Shown: positions 17,650-27,850, counted from the stretch's first letter. The stretch: DNA of 64,000 nucleotides from Oscillospiraceae bacterium (GCA_015065725.1 SVPV01000010.1:1-64000), one strand, 5' to 3'. Numbers and translations are program-made. Notes: generated by a model from the letters alone, not told the origin.

Positions 17650-19029
17650 TTGGACTGTAAACAATTTTTTGACCGTATATACGGAAAACGAATAGCAATG
17701 TGCGGTATAGGTGTTAGCAACACACCGCTTATTATGAATTTTTTAAAAAAGGGAGCGTCTGTCATAGCTTGCGACCGAAGACCGCGTGAAACGCTAGGCA
17801 AGATTGCAGACGAATTAGAAGCGGCAGGTGCTACCTTAAAGCTTGGCGACGATTATTTAGAAAACTTGGATGTGGATATTATTTTTCGCACACCGGGTAT
17901 GAACTTTAATCTGCCTGAACTTGAATATTACCGTAAAAAAGGTGTTGCCGTAACAAGTGAGATGGAGGTTTTCTTTGACCTGTGTCCTGCTACAGTTTTC
18001 GCCGTAACAGGCTCTGACGGAAAAACCACCACCACCACCCTTATTGCAAAAATGCTAGAAAAAGAGGGCAAGCGTGTCCATGTCGGCGGAAACATAGGCA
18101 ATCCGTTGCTGCCCGAAATTGAGGATATTTCGCCCGACGATTTTGTTGTGGTTGAGCTTTCGTCCTTTCAGCTAATTTCAATGCGTAAAAGTCCCGACGT
18201 TGCGGTTGTTACAAACGTAGCACCTAATCATCTTGACGTGCATCGCGATATGGACGAATATGTTGAGGCAAAAAAGAACGTGCTTTTGCACCAAAATGCC
18301 TTTTCGCGTACCGTTCTTAATGTTGATAACGAAATTACAAATTCCTTTAAGCCGTATGTCAGAGGTCAGCTTGTTTGTTTTAGTATGGAAAACGAGCTTA
18401 ATGACGGTGCATATCTGTCAAATGACGGTTATCTTAACATTGTTTTGGAAGGCACTAAAGAAAAGATTATGCACAGGGATGAAATTGCCGTTTTAGGTGA
18501 CCATAACGTAGCCAATTATTTAGCGGCAATATCGGCAGTTTGGGGTTATGTTTCAAAAGAAACTATTGTAGCTGTAGCACACGACTTCAAAGGTGTTGAG
18601 CATCGTATAGAATTTGTGCGTGAGGTCGATGGCGTTAAGTATTATAATGATTCTATTGCATCAAGCCCCACACGTACTATAGCGGGCCTTAAATCCTTTA
18701 AACAAAAGGTTATTTTAATAGCAGGCGGATATGATAAGCATATCCCGTTCGAGCCGCTCTGCCCTTATGTTACCGAAAAGGTTAAGACCTTAATTCTGTG
18801 CGGTGATACGGCAGAAAAAATAGAAAAATGTATAAGAGAATATAAAGAGTATAACGGAATTCCCGAAATTATAAGGGCAGAAAATTTAAAAGAGGCAGTA
18901 AAACTAGCACATAAATCGGCAGAGATGGGAGATATAGTAACCTTAAGTCCTGCATGTGCCAGCTTTGATGCTTTCCCAAATTTTGCCGCAAGGGGCAATT
19001 TCTTTAAGGAAGAAGTTGGAAAACTTTAA
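17650..19029 (+). CDS. murD: UDP-N-acetylmuramoylalanine-D-glutamate ligase MurD
   Basis: 459 residues. Adds D-glutamate to UDP-MurNAc-L-Ala in the cytoplasm. The N-terminal Rossmann segment (MCGIGVSNTP), the ATP loop GSDGKTTTTTL (about 119), the lysine-region ELSSFQL and the C-terminal ligase motif NDSIASSPTRTIAG are all present. The start is TTG with GGGAGGAAG upstream; no ATG fits the conserved N-terminus. It is outside the usual dcw cluster and instead heads a run with two M42 peptidases, overlapping the first by one base (ATG within TAATG). Confidence 0.95.
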   Translation: MDCKQFFDRIYGKRIAMCGIGVSNTPLIMNFLKKGASVIACDRRPRETLGKIADELEAAGATLKLGDDYLENLDVDIIFRTPGMNFNLPELEYYRKKGVAVTSEMEVFFDLCPATVFAVTGSDGKTTTTTLIAKMLEKEGKRVHVGGNIGNPLLPEIEDISPDDFVVVELSSFQLISMRKSPDVAVVTNVAPNHLDVHRDMDEYVEAKKNVLLHQNAFSRTVLNVDNEITNSFKPYVRGQLVCFSMENELNDGAYLSNDGYLNIVLEGTKEKIMHRDEIAVLGDHNVANYLAAISAVWGYVSKETIVAVAHDFKGVEHRIEFVREVDGVKYYNDSIASSPTRTIAGLKSFKQKVILIAGGYDKHIPFEPLCPYVTEKVKTLILCGDTAEKIEKCIREYKEYNGIPEIIRAENLKEAVKLAHKSAEMGDIVTLSPACASFDAFPNFAARGNFFKEEVGKL

Positions 19030-20042
19030 TGGAAAATATTAAAACTTTGCTTTTTGAACTGTCAAAAAGGGTTACGGTAGGCAACATTTGTGAAGCCGCA
19101 GATTATGCCGAAACAGAGCTTTCAAAATTTTGCGAGTGTTCACGTCAAGGTAACTCTATAATAGGTAGGTTTAAAGGAAAGGGTGATTATACCCTTTTGC
19201 TTGACGCACATATAGACGAGGTTGCAATGATTGTAACAAACGTGGACGAAAACGGGTTTTTAACCGTAGCAAAATGCGGCGGACTTGATATCCGAGCTTT
19301 GCCCTCTCGCCCTGTTACAGTGCATGGAAAAGAAAAAATTACCGCTGTATTTTGCTCAACGCCACCGCATCTCTCAACTAGTGAGCGTGAATTTAAAGAA
19401 ATATCTGAAATAAAGCTCGATACCATGCTCGGCACAAGAGCAAAAGAGATTATATCGGTAGGCGATTATGTAACATACAGTGCTACACCTGTAAGTCTTA
19501 AAAACAATAGGGTTAGCGGTAAATCGCTTGATGACCGTGCAGGCGTTGCCTGCCTTTTGGAAATAGCAAGACGTTTGAGCGGAAAAGAACTCCCTTTTAA
19601 CGTTACAATTCTTTTAAGCGATAGCGAGGAATTAGGTCTTCGCGGTGCTAAAACGGCGGCTTTTAAGATAAATCCCGACGAGGCAGTAGCTGTAGACGTT
19701 TCATTTGGCGACGGACCCGATATTTCGTCCGACGAATGCGGAAAACTAGGCGATGGTGCAATGATAGGCATTTGTCCCTCTTTAGACAGCGGAATTTATA
19801 AAAAGCTATTGAAGATTGCAAAGGAAAATAATATAAAATATCAAACCGAGGTAATGTCGGAAAGCACAGGCACGAATGCCGATGTAATATCGGTTACAAG
19901 GTGCGGCGTTCGGACAGGCCTTATATCTATACCGCTTCGCAATATGCATACCGAAACAGAGGTTGTCGATATTTCGGATATTGCTTCTGTTTGCGATATT
20001 TTGGAAAAATATATTCTTTCAGGAGGGGTAGCAGATGCTTGA
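19029..20042 (+). CDS. M42-family metallo-aminopeptidase (first of pair)
   Basis: 337 residues. Glutamyl/tetrahedral-type aminopeptidase of family M42. Metal and catalytic residues: DAHIDEV (His, Asp), KSLDDRAG (bridging Asp), SEELGLRGA (catalytic Glu and metal Glu), VDVSFGDG (Asp) and NMHTETE (His). Cytosolic, normally a large oligomer that trims peptides. It starts at the murD stop and overlaps the next M42 gene by eight bases, so the two are translationally coupled. Whether they form a mixed complex is unknown. The sequence is clearly diverged from its neighbour. Confidence 0.92.
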   Translation: MENIKTLLFELSKRVTVGNICEAADYAETELSKFCECSRQGNSIIGRFKGKGDYTLLLDAHIDEVAMIVTNVDENGFLTVAKCGGLDIRALPSRPVTVHGKEKITAVFCSTPPHLSTSEREFKEISEIKLDTMLGTRAKEIISVGDYVTYSATPVSLKNNRVSGKSLDDRAGVACLLEIARRLSGKELPFNVTILLSDSEELGLRGAKTAAFKINPDEAVAVDVSFGDGPDISSDECGKLGDGAMIGICPSLDSGIYKKLLKIAKENNIKYQTEVMSESTGTNADVISVTRCGVRTGLISIPLRNMHTETEVVDISDIASVCDILEKYILSGGVADA

Positions 20043-21042
20043 AATTTTGAAAAAACTAACCTCTCTTGACGGTGTTTCGGGTATGGAAAAGGCGGTTTCC
20101 GATGCAGTAATTGCTGAAATTGACGGTTTTTGCGAATGGGAGACCGATAATCTCGGCAATATAATCGCTTTTAAAAAAGGAAAAAACAGGTCCGCCAAAA
20201 AGCTTATGGTAGACGCTCATTTAGACGAGGTCGGTCTTATTATAACCGATATTCTCGAGAGCGGATTTTTAAAATTTAAAGTTGTGGGTGGCATTAATAC
20301 CGAATCGCTTTTATCACGCAGGGTGCGTATTAACGGCAACCTTTTTGGCGTGGTGTCTTCAAAGCCTATTCATCTTTTAAAAAAGGATGCGGCGTCAAAA
20401 TTACCTGACGCGAACGGTTTATATATTGATATCGGTCTATCTAAAAAAAGCGAGGCTGAAGGCATCGTTTCGGTAGGTGACCGTGCGGTGCTTTTGGGCG
20501 ATTATTATGAAACCGAAGATAAAATTCTTTCAAAAGCCTTGGATGATAGAATTGGTTGTGCTATACTAATAGAGCTTTTAAAGAATGATAGCGAATATGA
20601 TTTTTATGCTACCTTTACGGTGCAGGAGGAATTAGGTCTTCGCGGAGCTCGTACCGCCGCCTTTAAGGTTGACCCTCAAAGTGCTATAATGCTAGAGGGA
20701 ACAACCGCCGCCGATATAGCAGACGTAGCCGAGGAAAGCAAGGTCTGCGTTTTAGGTAAAGGTGCGGCAGTATCCTTTATGGACAGGGCAACCGTTTACG
20801 ACCGAGAATATTATAACGCCGCCCTTAATAGCGGTATTGCCTGTCAAGCCAAGCGTGCAGTTACAGGCGGTAACAATTCGGGTGCCGTGCATCTAAACCG
20901 TGAGGGTGTGAGATCTCTTGCAATTTCTGTACCCTGCCGTTATATACACACCGCGGCAAGCGTTGCCGACAAAAATGATATTAAAGCGGCTTATGAGCTA
21001 GCCGTTTATATGATAGACGCAATTTGTAGCGGAAAGCTTTAA
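20035..21042 (+). CDS. M42-family metallo-aminopeptidase (second of pair)
   Basis: 335 residues, a diverged paralogue of the preceding gene. Metal set: DAHLDEV, KALDDRIG, VQEELGLRGA and CRYIHTAAS are in place. The strand after the catalytic Glu reads IMLEGTTAAD, as in typical endoglucanase-M-named members. The start overlaps the upstream gene and uses AGGAGGGG inside its 3' end. Tandem unequal M42 pairs suggest different peptide specificities or a hetero-oligomer; the substrates cannot be inferred. Confidence 0.92.
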   Translation: MLEILKKLTSLDGVSGMEKAVSDAVIAEIDGFCEWETDNLGNIIAFKKGKNRSAKKLMVDAHLDEVGLIITDILESGFLKFKVVGGINTESLLSRRVRINGNLFGVVSSKPIHLLKKDAASKLPDANGLYIDIGLSKKSEAEGIVSVGDRAVLLGDYYETEDKILSKALDDRIGCAILIELLKNDSEYDFYATFTVQEELGLRGARTAAFKVDPQSAIMLEGTTAADIADVAEESKVCVLGKGAAVSFMDRATVYDREYYNAALNSGIACQAKRAVTGGNNSGAVHLNREGVRSLAISVPCRYIHTAASVADKNDIKAAYELAVYMIDAICSGKL

Positions 21043-21062
21043 GTATTTAAAGAGGTTAAAAA

Positions 21063-21746
21063 TTGATAGAGTTAATTAAAACGGTGCCGAGGGTAGAAAC
21101 ACTCTCGGCAGAGCATATAAAACTCAGAGCTACCTTTGAAGCCTACGGCTCGGACGGGCTTTTTTGGGCACAGGACATTGATGCCGCCTATTTAAGCTTA
21201 ATAGACGGTAATATGGTGATTTATAATAGGCTACCTTTAACAGAGGACCGAACCGAAGAATTGGTTGAATTTTTAGCTGTTATAAATCCTGCCTGTGTTT
21301 TTTCCGACCTTGAAACTCTTACTAAATTAGACCGAAAACCCAGAGAGGAAATTTCGGTAATGCACATTAAGGTAGAGGAAAATTCGGATAAAAAGTCAGA
21401 CGAGCTTTCAAGCCAAATGCTTTACGACCTTTTGAATGTTGAGGGGTTAAGTCTTCCCGATTATGAGCATTTTGCGGTAGATATTTGTTATAGGTTAAAT
21501 CACGGCTTGGCAGAATATTTTGGTATAGAAAATACCTGTGCCGCAATTTCCTTTCATACCGGAAAATTTGCTATAATGAACGGAATTGCAAGTCATAAAA
21601 AAGGCTTTGGAAGTATAGCACTTAAAAATATTTTGGCAAAAAACAGGGGTAGAGATTTTTTGGTATGCTGTAGACAGTCGGTAAAAGAATTTTATATTAA
21701 AAACAAATTTGTTGAGCTTTATAAGGCAGGATATTGGGTGAGGTAA
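21063..21746 (+). CDS. GNAT-like N-acetyltransferase domain protein
   Basis: 227 residues. The C-terminal half has the GNAT layout: a beta strand (CAAISFHTGKFAIMNGIASH), a GFGSIALKNILAK segment standing for the acetyl-CoA pyrophosphate loop and helix, then FLVCCRQSVKEFYIKNKFVEL, the usual final strand-helix-strand. The N-terminal half looks like a second degenerate GNAT-like fold. It starts with TTG after AAAGAGG. It is packed between the M42 genes and the PLP enzyme with only 1-20-base gaps, so they form one operon. The acceptor substrate is unknown. Confidence 0.7.
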   Translation: MIELIKTVPRVETLSAEHIKLRATFEAYGSDGLFWAQDIDAAYLSLIDGNMVIYNRLPLTEDRTEELVEFLAVINPACVFSDLETLTKLDRKPREEISVMHIKVEENSDKKSDELSSQMLYDLLNVEGLSLPDYEHFAVDICYRLNHGLAEYFGIENTCAAISFHTGKFAIMNGIASHKKGFGSIALKNILAKNRGRDFLVCCRQSVKEFYIKNKFVELYKAGYWVR

Positions 21747-21747
21747 A

Positions 21748-23019
21748 ATGGATTTTTTTAAAATTGATGAAAAACTAAAGGAACTTGATTTAAAAGCGAC
21801 AGAAAAGACTAAAGATATATTTAAAGCTATCGATATGACAACAGAATATAATCAACAAAAGGTGTTGTCGGCTTTTATTAAAAACAGGGTAAGCGAAACC
21901 GACCTAGGTCTTTCTACAGGCTACGGCTATGGAGATAACGGCAGAGAGACGCTTGACAAGGTAATGGCAGACTGTATGGGTGCTGAGGATGCACTTGTGC
22001 GACATAGCTTTATGTCGGGTACACACACCTTAACGGTAGCCCTTTTCGGTGTGTTAAGACCGGGTGACAGCGTGCTTGTAATTACGGGCAGACCTTATGA
22101 CACCATAACAGGAGTTTTCGGTATAGACGGATATTCCGATGGCTCGCTTGCCGACTTCGGTGTAGAATATAACGAGGTAGCTTTAAAGGCAGACGGAACA
22201 CCTGATATAGACACAATAAAAAAAGAGCTTTCGCTTAAAAAGTACAAGATGGTTTACATACAGCGTTCACGCGGATACAGTCTTCGTTCTAGCCTTAAAA
22301 TTGATGACATTGAAGCACTGTGCAAAGCGGTACGTTCGGTAGATAATGACACGGTAATAATGGTTGATAACTGCTACGGCGAATTTGTAGAAGAAAAGGA
22401 GCCGTGCGAGGTTGGTGCAGACCTTATAGCAGGCTCGCTTATTAAAAATCCGGGCGGTGCAATAGCCCCCACAGGCGGATATATCGCAGGCAGACGCGAC
22501 CTTGTAGAAAAATGCTCGTATAGAATGACTTGTGCAGGTGTCGGCAGAGAGGTTGGTGCTACACTCGGCCATAACAGAGAGCTTTTTATGGGACTTTTCT
22601 CGGCTCCGCACGTGGTAGGCGAGGCACTTAAAACCGCAGTTTATGCGGCGGCAATTTTCGAGATGCTTGGCTTTGCCGTAACACCTGGCTTTGATGAAAA
22701 GCGTGGCGATATTATTGAGTGCATAACCCTTGGTAATTCCGAAAGGTTAATAGCCTTTTGTCAGGGTATGCAGTCGGGAGCCCCTGTTGACTCCTTTGTA
22801 GTGCCTGAGCCTTGGGATATGCCAGGTTACGACGACCCCGTAATTATGGCGGCGGGAGCCTTTACGCTTGGTGCTTCTATTGAGCTTTCGGCAGACGCCC
22901 CTCTTCGTGAGCCTTATGCCGTATGGATGCAGGGTGCAATAAATTTCCACAGTGGAAAAGCAGGTGTGCTTTTGGCACTTCAAAGTATGCTCGATAAAGG
23001 AGCTTTAAAATTAGATTAA
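21748..23019 (+). CDS. PLP-dependent methionine gamma-lyase-like protein (YnbB family)
   Basis: 423 residues. Belongs to the family annotated as aluminium-resistance or methionine gamma-lyase-like, widespread in Firmicutes. Signatures: a GYGYGDNGRETLDKVMA N-terminal block, MVDNCYGEFVE (Asp that contacts the cofactor) and GSLIKNPGG (the PLP lysine). In Bacillus and other genera the gene often stands near glutamine synthetase regulators or tRNA-modification genes. The reaction is not firmly known. Two bases separate it from the GNAT gene. Confidence 0.88.
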   Translation: MDFFKIDEKLKELDLKATEKTKDIFKAIDMTTEYNQQKVLSAFIKNRVSETDLGLSTGYGYGDNGRETLDKVMADCMGAEDALVRHSFMSGTHTLTVALFGVLRPGDSVLVITGRPYDTITGVFGIDGYSDGSLADFGVEYNEVALKADGTPDIDTIKKELSLKKYKMVYIQRSRGYSLRSSLKIDDIEALCKAVRSVDNDTVIMVDNCYGEFVEEKEPCEVGADLIAGSLIKNPGGAIAPTGGYIAGRRDLVEKCSYRMTCAGVGREVGATLGHNRELFMGLFSAPHVVGEALKTAVYAAAIFEMLGFAVTPGFDEKRGDIIECITLGNSERLIAFCQGMQSGAPVDSFVVPEPWDMPGYDDPVIMAAGAFTLGASIELSADAPLREPYAVWMQGAINFHSGKAGVLLALQSMLDKGALKLD

Positions 23020-23055
23020 ACAAATAGATAGTTTTCTATATGGATGAGGTATGGT

Positions 23056-23724
23056 ATGAAAAGAGTTTTTGAGGGTGAGGTTTATGATATTATTCCTCAA
23101 CCGAACGGCATAGTTTTTTCCTATTGCAAGGAAAAGAGTGATGAACATATTTTGGTTTCTTACAAAATGTACTCACTTGAAAACAACAAAACAACCGACG
23201 TTGCTAAAAACATATACTTGCTTTCAAAGTTCGGTAGCAACTATCGTTCCGTAACAGAAGGTTTTTTAAATCACGTAACGGTACGCTCGGTAATATTTCC
23301 TAACGGAAAGGTTTTTACTCTTGAACGCGACGGCAAAGCTACTCTTTTTGGCACAGAGGGCGAAAGTGTGTGGCAGGGCGTTATGAAATATCGCGGAAAT
23401 CCGCCAACCGACATAAGCTTCCATAAAAATTCACTTTGGTGTGCTTACGGTGAGGCAAATGCACTTATACGCTACAATCTGCTTAATATGCGTGAGGAAA
23501 TTCGTGTAGGCGGAGGGATTTCACCATTTAGTAAGCCAAGCGATATTTTTGTAAGGGATAACAGTGCTGTTATCAGCAATCCTGCCTCAAATAAGCTTGT
23601 AAAGCTTGATTTTGATAATTTTGAAGTTACAGACTATAAAGAATTCACCGAGCCTGTTTATGCCTATGCAGGTGTCAAGGACACCGAGTTTTTGGTTATG
23701 GAATCGGGAATATATATTATGTAA
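23056..23724 (+). CDS. Unknown protein, possible beta-propeller
   Basis: 222 residues with no signal peptide and no family I recognise. It is rich in short beta-strand-like segments separated by turns (for example GKVFTLERDGKATLFG, NSLWCAYGEANALIRYNL, SAVISNPASNKLVKLDF), repeated roughly every 40-45 residues. That pattern recalls WD40 or NHL propeller blades, but this is inference. The ATG at 23056 has GATGAGGT at proper spacing. Last gene of the murD-M42-GNAT-PLP run; a terminator follows. Confidence 0.65.
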   Translation: MKRVFEGEVYDIIPQPNGIVFSYCKEKSDEHILVSYKMYSLENNKTTDVAKNIYLLSKFGSNYRSVTEGFLNHVTVRSVIFPNGKVFTLERDGKATLFGTEGESVWQGVMKYRGNPPTDISFHKNSLWCAYGEANALIRYNLLNMREEIRVGGGISPFSKPSDIFVRDNSAVISNPASNKLVKLDFDNFEVTDYKEFTEPVYAYAGVKDTEFLVMESGIYIM

Positions 23725-23738
23725 AAGGGAAATAAACA

Positions 23739-23774
23739 AAAGGCGGTCGATATTTTTAGATACCGACCGCCTTT
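23739..23774. terminator. Bidirectional terminator, unknown gene / dacF
   Basis: Eleven-base arms AAAGGCGGTCG and CGACCGCCTTT, between convergent genes. Confidence 0.85.
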
Positions 23775-23781
23775 AAAACAC

Positions 23782-25113
23782 TTATTGTCTTCTATCGTTT
23801 TTATCCTTGCCGTAGGGTATATATTTTACCCTGCGTTTTTTGGTGCGTCCTTTGTTTAGACGCACAACCATTACTGCAAATATTAAAATTCCAATAGCTA
23901 TTAAAACATATAAAATCTTCATATAGCTTGAAGTGAAAAAGTTTTTGATTGCTCTGCCAATTATAAGCACAGTGTTTGCATTTATATTATCGCCTGCAAC
24001 CAAATCAACCGTGCCTATTACCTTTTCGGCATAAATTATATCAGCAGTACCTAGCTTCTGCCCCTTTTTAACGGGTGCATCAACACTCTTTGAATTAAGG
24101 TGAGGTTCGATTATAACGGTGGACTCGTCCGCCTCTTTAGGCATTACAGATAAAAAGCCTTTTTCAATGTAAAGAGGAACGAAGTCGCGGTCCATTGAAA
24201 GCTCAACCTCAATTTCGCAAACGGGATTCTCGCTTGTAGCAACCTCTTTAAACTCAAAATTATTAAACGCCCATTTATAAAGGTCTTTGCTTTCTATAAA
24301 TTCGTGCCTTTGTCCTGGGGTGTTAGGACAACCCATAAGTATGCACATATAATTATATCCGTTATATGATGCGGTGGAAACAAGGCATCTGCCTGCCTCG
24401 TCGGTAAAGCCTGTCTTTACACCCTTTGCGTAGGTGTAATAATAATTTGTGGTGGTGTCCTGTAAAAAGTTGGTGGTCGAAAGGCGGCGTGGTCCCGACA
24501 TATTAGTGGCCGCCACGTCGTGCCTTGAAGATTCGCAAACCTCTTTAAAAACACTGTTTTTTAGGGCGTATTTTGTAAGGGTGTAAATATCTCTGGCAGT
24601 TGTATAATTGTTTTTATGGTGAAGACCTATTGGGTTTTCGTAGCTGGTAGAAGAAAGACCTAGCTCTTCTGCCTTTTGGTTCATCAAATTTACAAAATTT
24701 TCGATAGAACCTGCATAATATTCTGCGGCTAAATATACGCAGTCGCCCGCAGAGGACATTAATATATAATAGATTAAATCAAGCTGAGAAATCTCTTCAC
24801 CTGCTTTTAAATTTGAAACCACGCTGCCCGTACCTAAAATTTTAGTTAAAGCAGACTCGCTCATAGCAATTTTGGCATTGGGGTCGAATTTTTCATTCTC
24901 TAAAATTATAAGAGCGGTCATAATTTTGGTGATAGATGCAGGATATACCTTTTGGTCTATGTTCTTTTCGTAAAGAATTTCCCCTGTATCAAGAGATACG
25001 AGCAAACCCGACTTGGCGGTAATATCAAAGCCCGTAACCTCATAAGCAGAAACGGTAAAGGGCAACACTGAAATGGAAATTATTAAAATTATGCAAAATA
25101 ATTTTTTAAGCAT
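23782..25113 (-). CDS. dacF: D-alanyl-D-alanine carboxypeptidase (DacF/S11)
   Basis: 443 residues. Signal peptide (1-23), S11 peptidase domain, a C-terminal beta domain and a last membrane helix (about 400-420) with a basic tail. SxxK is S60-I-T-K63 and the KTG motif is in GVKTGFTD. The SxN motif reads S121-A-G-D, so the conserved Asn is Gly. The enzyme trims pentapeptide stems in peptidoglycan, and paralogues act in sporulation. Start chosen at the ATG after CGGAGA and not 13 codons upstream. Divergent from the phosphoesterase gene. Confidence 0.9.
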   Translation of the reverse strand: MLKKLFCIILIISISVLPFTVSAYEVTGFDITAKSGLLVSLDTGEILYEKNIDQKVYPASITKIMTALIILENEKFDPNAKIAMSESALTKILGTGSVVSNLKAGEEISQLDLIYYILMSSAGDCVYLAAEYYAGSIENFVNLMNQKAEELGLSSTSYENPIGLHHKNNYTTARDIYTLTKYALKNSVFKEVCESSRHDVAATNMSGPRRLSTTNFLQDTTTNYYYTYAKGVKTGFTDEAGRCLVSTASYNGYNYMCILMGCPNTPGQRHEFIESKDLYKWAFNNFEFKEVATSENPVCEIEVELSMDRDFVPLYIEKGFLSVMPKEADESTVIIEPHLNSKSVDAPVKKGQKLGTADIIYAEKVIGTVDLVAGDNINANTVLIIGRAIKNFFTSSYMKILYVLIAIGILIFAVMVVRLNKGRTKKRRVKYIPYGKDKNDRRQ

Positions 25114-25214
25114 AGAAATTTCTCCGTAAATGTAGTATAATGTTTTCAACAAATATATTATACATAATATTACATTAAAATAAAAGCACTAATTTTATTT
25201 TTGGAGGAATTTTT

Positions 25215-25961
25215 TTGGTTTACGTTACCGGTGATATGCACGGTTGTCTTGAAAGGCTTTATGATAAAGAATTCAGAAAGCTTAAAAAGGGTGATGTTTT
25301 AATAGTTTGCGGTGATTTTGGGTACATATTTGATGGCTCTAAAACCGAAACACAGGTTATAAACTTTTTTTCTACAAGAAAGTTTATAACAGCATTTGTT
25401 GACGGCACACACGATAATCTTACAAAAATCAATAAAGCCCGCACTACCGTTTGGAAGGGCGGTAAGGTGCATAGAATAAAGGGTAATCTTTTGCATCTTA
25501 TGCGTGGGCAGATTTTTAATATTGACGGCACCACATTTTTCACCTTTGGCGGTGGAGAAAGCATTGATAAGGATATGCGAATACAAAAAAACCTTTGGTG
25601 GCGTGAGGAGGAGCCTACGCCTGACGAATTGGCAGAGGGTGCCGAGCGGCTTGACGAAGAAGGATTAAAGGTTGATTATATCATAACCCACGAGCCGCCG
25701 TCCCTCGTAAAAAGTGCAATGCTGCTTCGTCGCGGCGACAGCGACCGCGTAAATAAGCTTAACGGTTATTTTGATAAAATTAGCCGCGAGTGTGAGTTTA
25801 GGCATTGGTTTTTCGGCTGTCTGCACGAGGATAGAACTATTACCGAACGTCACACCTGCGTCTTTAAAAAGGTTTTGCCTGTAAAGCTTAATGAGATTAA
25901 GGAAAATCCTGCTGGATTTGAAGAATTAAACGAAGAAAAAGAAACCGTTTTAGTAGAATAA
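25215..25961 (+). CDS. Metallophosphoesterase
   Basis: 248 residues. Calcineurin-like fold with the metal ligand blocks VTGDMHG, VCGDFGYIF, GTHDN (in place of the usual GNHD), IITHEPP and FGCLHED (in place of GHxH). The two substitutions put it in a group of Firmicute phosphoesterases often annotated without function. It starts with TTG after TTGGAGG. It lies alone between dacF and lepA. Nothing in the sequence tells whether nucleotides, phosphoproteins or sugars are the target. Confidence 0.82.
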   Translation: MVYVTGDMHGCLERLYDKEFRKLKKGDVLIVCGDFGYIFDGSKTETQVINFFSTRKFITAFVDGTHDNLTKINKARTTVWKGGKVHRIKGNLLHLMRGQIFNIDGTTFFTFGGGESIDKDMRIQKNLWWREEEPTPDELAEGAERLDEEGLKVDYIITHEPPSLVKSAMLLRRGDSDRVNKLNGYFDKISRECEFRHWFFGCLHEDRTITERHTCVFKKVLPVKLNEIKENPAGFEELNEEKETVLVE

Positions 25962-25971
25962 ACATTAATTC

Positions 25972-26000
25972 TTGTATAAAAATACATTTTATGGTAAAAT
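25972..26000 (+). promoter_or_regulatory. Promoter of lepA
   Basis: TTGTAT, 17-base spacer, TAAAAT, about 45 bases before the start codon. Confidence 0.5.
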
Positions 26001-26044
26001 AACAAGGTTAAGAAAATAGCTTAAGAAAACGAAGGAGAATGTTT

Positions 26045-27850
26045 GTGTCTTTCCCCCTTGAAAATATTAGAAACTTTTGTATCGTAGCACATATAGACCA
26101 TGGAAAATCCACCCTTGCTGACCGCCTTTTAGAGCTTACACAGTCGGTATCGGAAAGGGAGATGGAGGAGCAAATACTTGACAGTATGGACCTTGAGCGT
26201 GAGCGTGGTATCACAATTAAGGCACACGCCGTAACCCTTTATTATAAGGCCTTAGACGGCAAAGAGTATGAGCTTAATTTAATAGACACCCCCGGTCACG
26301 TTGACTTTAACTATGAGGTATCGCGTTCACTTGCCGCTTGCGAGGGTGCACTTTTAGTAGTTGACGCATCACAGGGAATAGAGGCACAGACCTTGGCTAA
26401 CACCTATTTGGCAGTTGACCACGGTCTTGAAATTTTGCCCGTAATAAATAAAATCGACCTGCCCTCTGCCGACCCCGAGCGTATAAGACAGGAAATAGAG
26501 GACGTTATAGGCATACCTGCAGACGAAGCACCCTTAATTTCAGCCAAAACGGGTGTTAATGTCGAGGAGGTTTTAGAGCTTATAGTAAAGGGTGTTCCCG
26601 CACCTAAAGCTGATAGAGCGGCACCCCTTAAGGCGTTGGTTTTTGACTCTTACTATGATGCGTATAAGGGCGTAATTGTTTATTTCCGCGTGGTTTCGGG
26701 TAAAATCAGCGTGGGCGAAGATATTAAAATGATGGCTACAGGTGCACAGTTTGACGTGGTTGAGCTTGGCAGAAAAAGTGCTACAGGCTTTGAAACCTGT
26801 GACGTTTTAGAGGCAGGCGAGGTAGGTTATCTTGCGGCGTCTATTAAAACCGTGTCGGAAGCCCGTGTTGGTGACACCATAACAAGTGTGGACAATCCTG
26901 CCGACGAGGCACTTGAGGGTTATAGAAAGGTAAACCCTGTTGTTTTCTGCGGTATTTATCCTGCCGACGGTGCAAAATATCCCGACCTTAGAGAAGCTCT
27001 CGAAAAGCTGCAGTTAAATGACGCATCGCTGCTTTTTGAGCCTGAAAGCTCTAACGCTTTGGGTTTTGGTTTCCGTTGCGGATTTTTAGGTCTTTTGCAT
27101 ATGGAAATTATCGAAGAAAGACTTGAGCGAGAATATAATCTTGATATTATCACCACCGCACCTAGCGTTGAATATAAGTTTGAATTGACCGACGGTACTA
27201 CTATATCGGTAGATAATCCGACAAATTATCCCGACCCTGCTAATATTGCCGCTGCTTTAGAGCCTGTGGCTAACGTAAATATTTACAGTCCAAGTGAATT
27301 TGTAGGCACAATAATGCAGCTTTGCGAGGAAAGACGCGGCACATATATTGATATGAAGTATATGGGCGACAGAGTTGATATTCATTATATTATGCCAATG
27401 GGCGAAATCGTTTACGACTTTTTTGATGCTTTAAAATCACGCACAAAAGGGTATGCTAGTTACGATTACGAGCCAAAGGGCTATGAAAAATCAAAGCTTG
27501 TAAAGCTTGACGTTATGTTGGCGGGCGACAGTGTAGATGCTCTTTCCTTTATAGTTCACGCCGATAACGCATATACAAGGGCAAGACGAATTGCCGAAAA
27601 GCTTAAGGAATTTATACCCCGTCAGTTGTTTGAGGTTGCCGTTCAGGTGGCTATAGGCGGTAAAATTATTGCTCGCGAGACGGTAAAGGCTATGCGTAAG
27701 GACGTACTTGCAAAGTGCTACGGCGGTGATATAACCCGTAAAAAGAAGCTTCTTGAAAAGCAAAAAGAGGGTAAAAAGAAAATGCGTCGCTTAGGCTCGG
27801 TAGAAGTACCCAAGGACGCGTTTATGGCGGTACTTAAACTGGACGAATAG
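26045..27850 (+). CDS. lepA: Elongation factor 4 (LepA)
   Basis: 601 residues. Ribosome-bound GTPase thought to act in back-translocation or initiation. G1 [11 protein letters not shown]2 RGITIKAH, G3 DTPGHVDF, G4 NKIDLPSAD and the EF4-specific C-terminal domain (ending in [17 protein letters not shown]) are present. I prefer the GTG at 26045: the AAGGAG site then has a normal seven-base spacer, whereas the ATG two codons earlier would leave only one base. Not in an operon with the genes around it. Confidence 0.97.
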   Translation: MSFPLENIRNFCIVAHIDHGKSTLADRLLELTQSVSEREMEEQILDSMDLERERGITIKAHAVTLYYKALDGKEYELNLIDTPGHVDFNYEVSRSLAACEGALLVVDASQGIEAQTLANTYLAVDHGLEILPVINKIDLPSADPERIRQEIEDVIGIPADEAPLISAKTGVNVEEVLELIVKGVPAPKADRAAPLKALVFDSYYDAYKGVIVYFRVVSGKISVGEDIKMMATGAQFDVVELGRKSATGFETCDVLEAGEVGYLAASIKTVSEARVGDTITSVDNPADEALEGYRKVNPVVFCGIYPADGAKYPDLREALEKLQLNDASLLFEPESSNALGFGFRCGFLGLLHMEIIEERLEREYNLDIITTAPSVEYKFELTDGTTISVDNPTNYPDPANIAAALEPVANVNIYSPSEFVGTIMQLCEERRGTYIDMKYMGDRVDIHYIMPMGEIVYDFFDALKSRTKGYASYDYEPKGYEKSKLVKLDVMLAGDSVDALSFIVHADNAYTRARRIAEKLKEFIPRQLFEVAVQVAIGGKIIARETVKAMRKDVLAKCYGGDITRKKKLLEKQKEGKKKMRRLGSVEVPKDAFMAVLKLDE

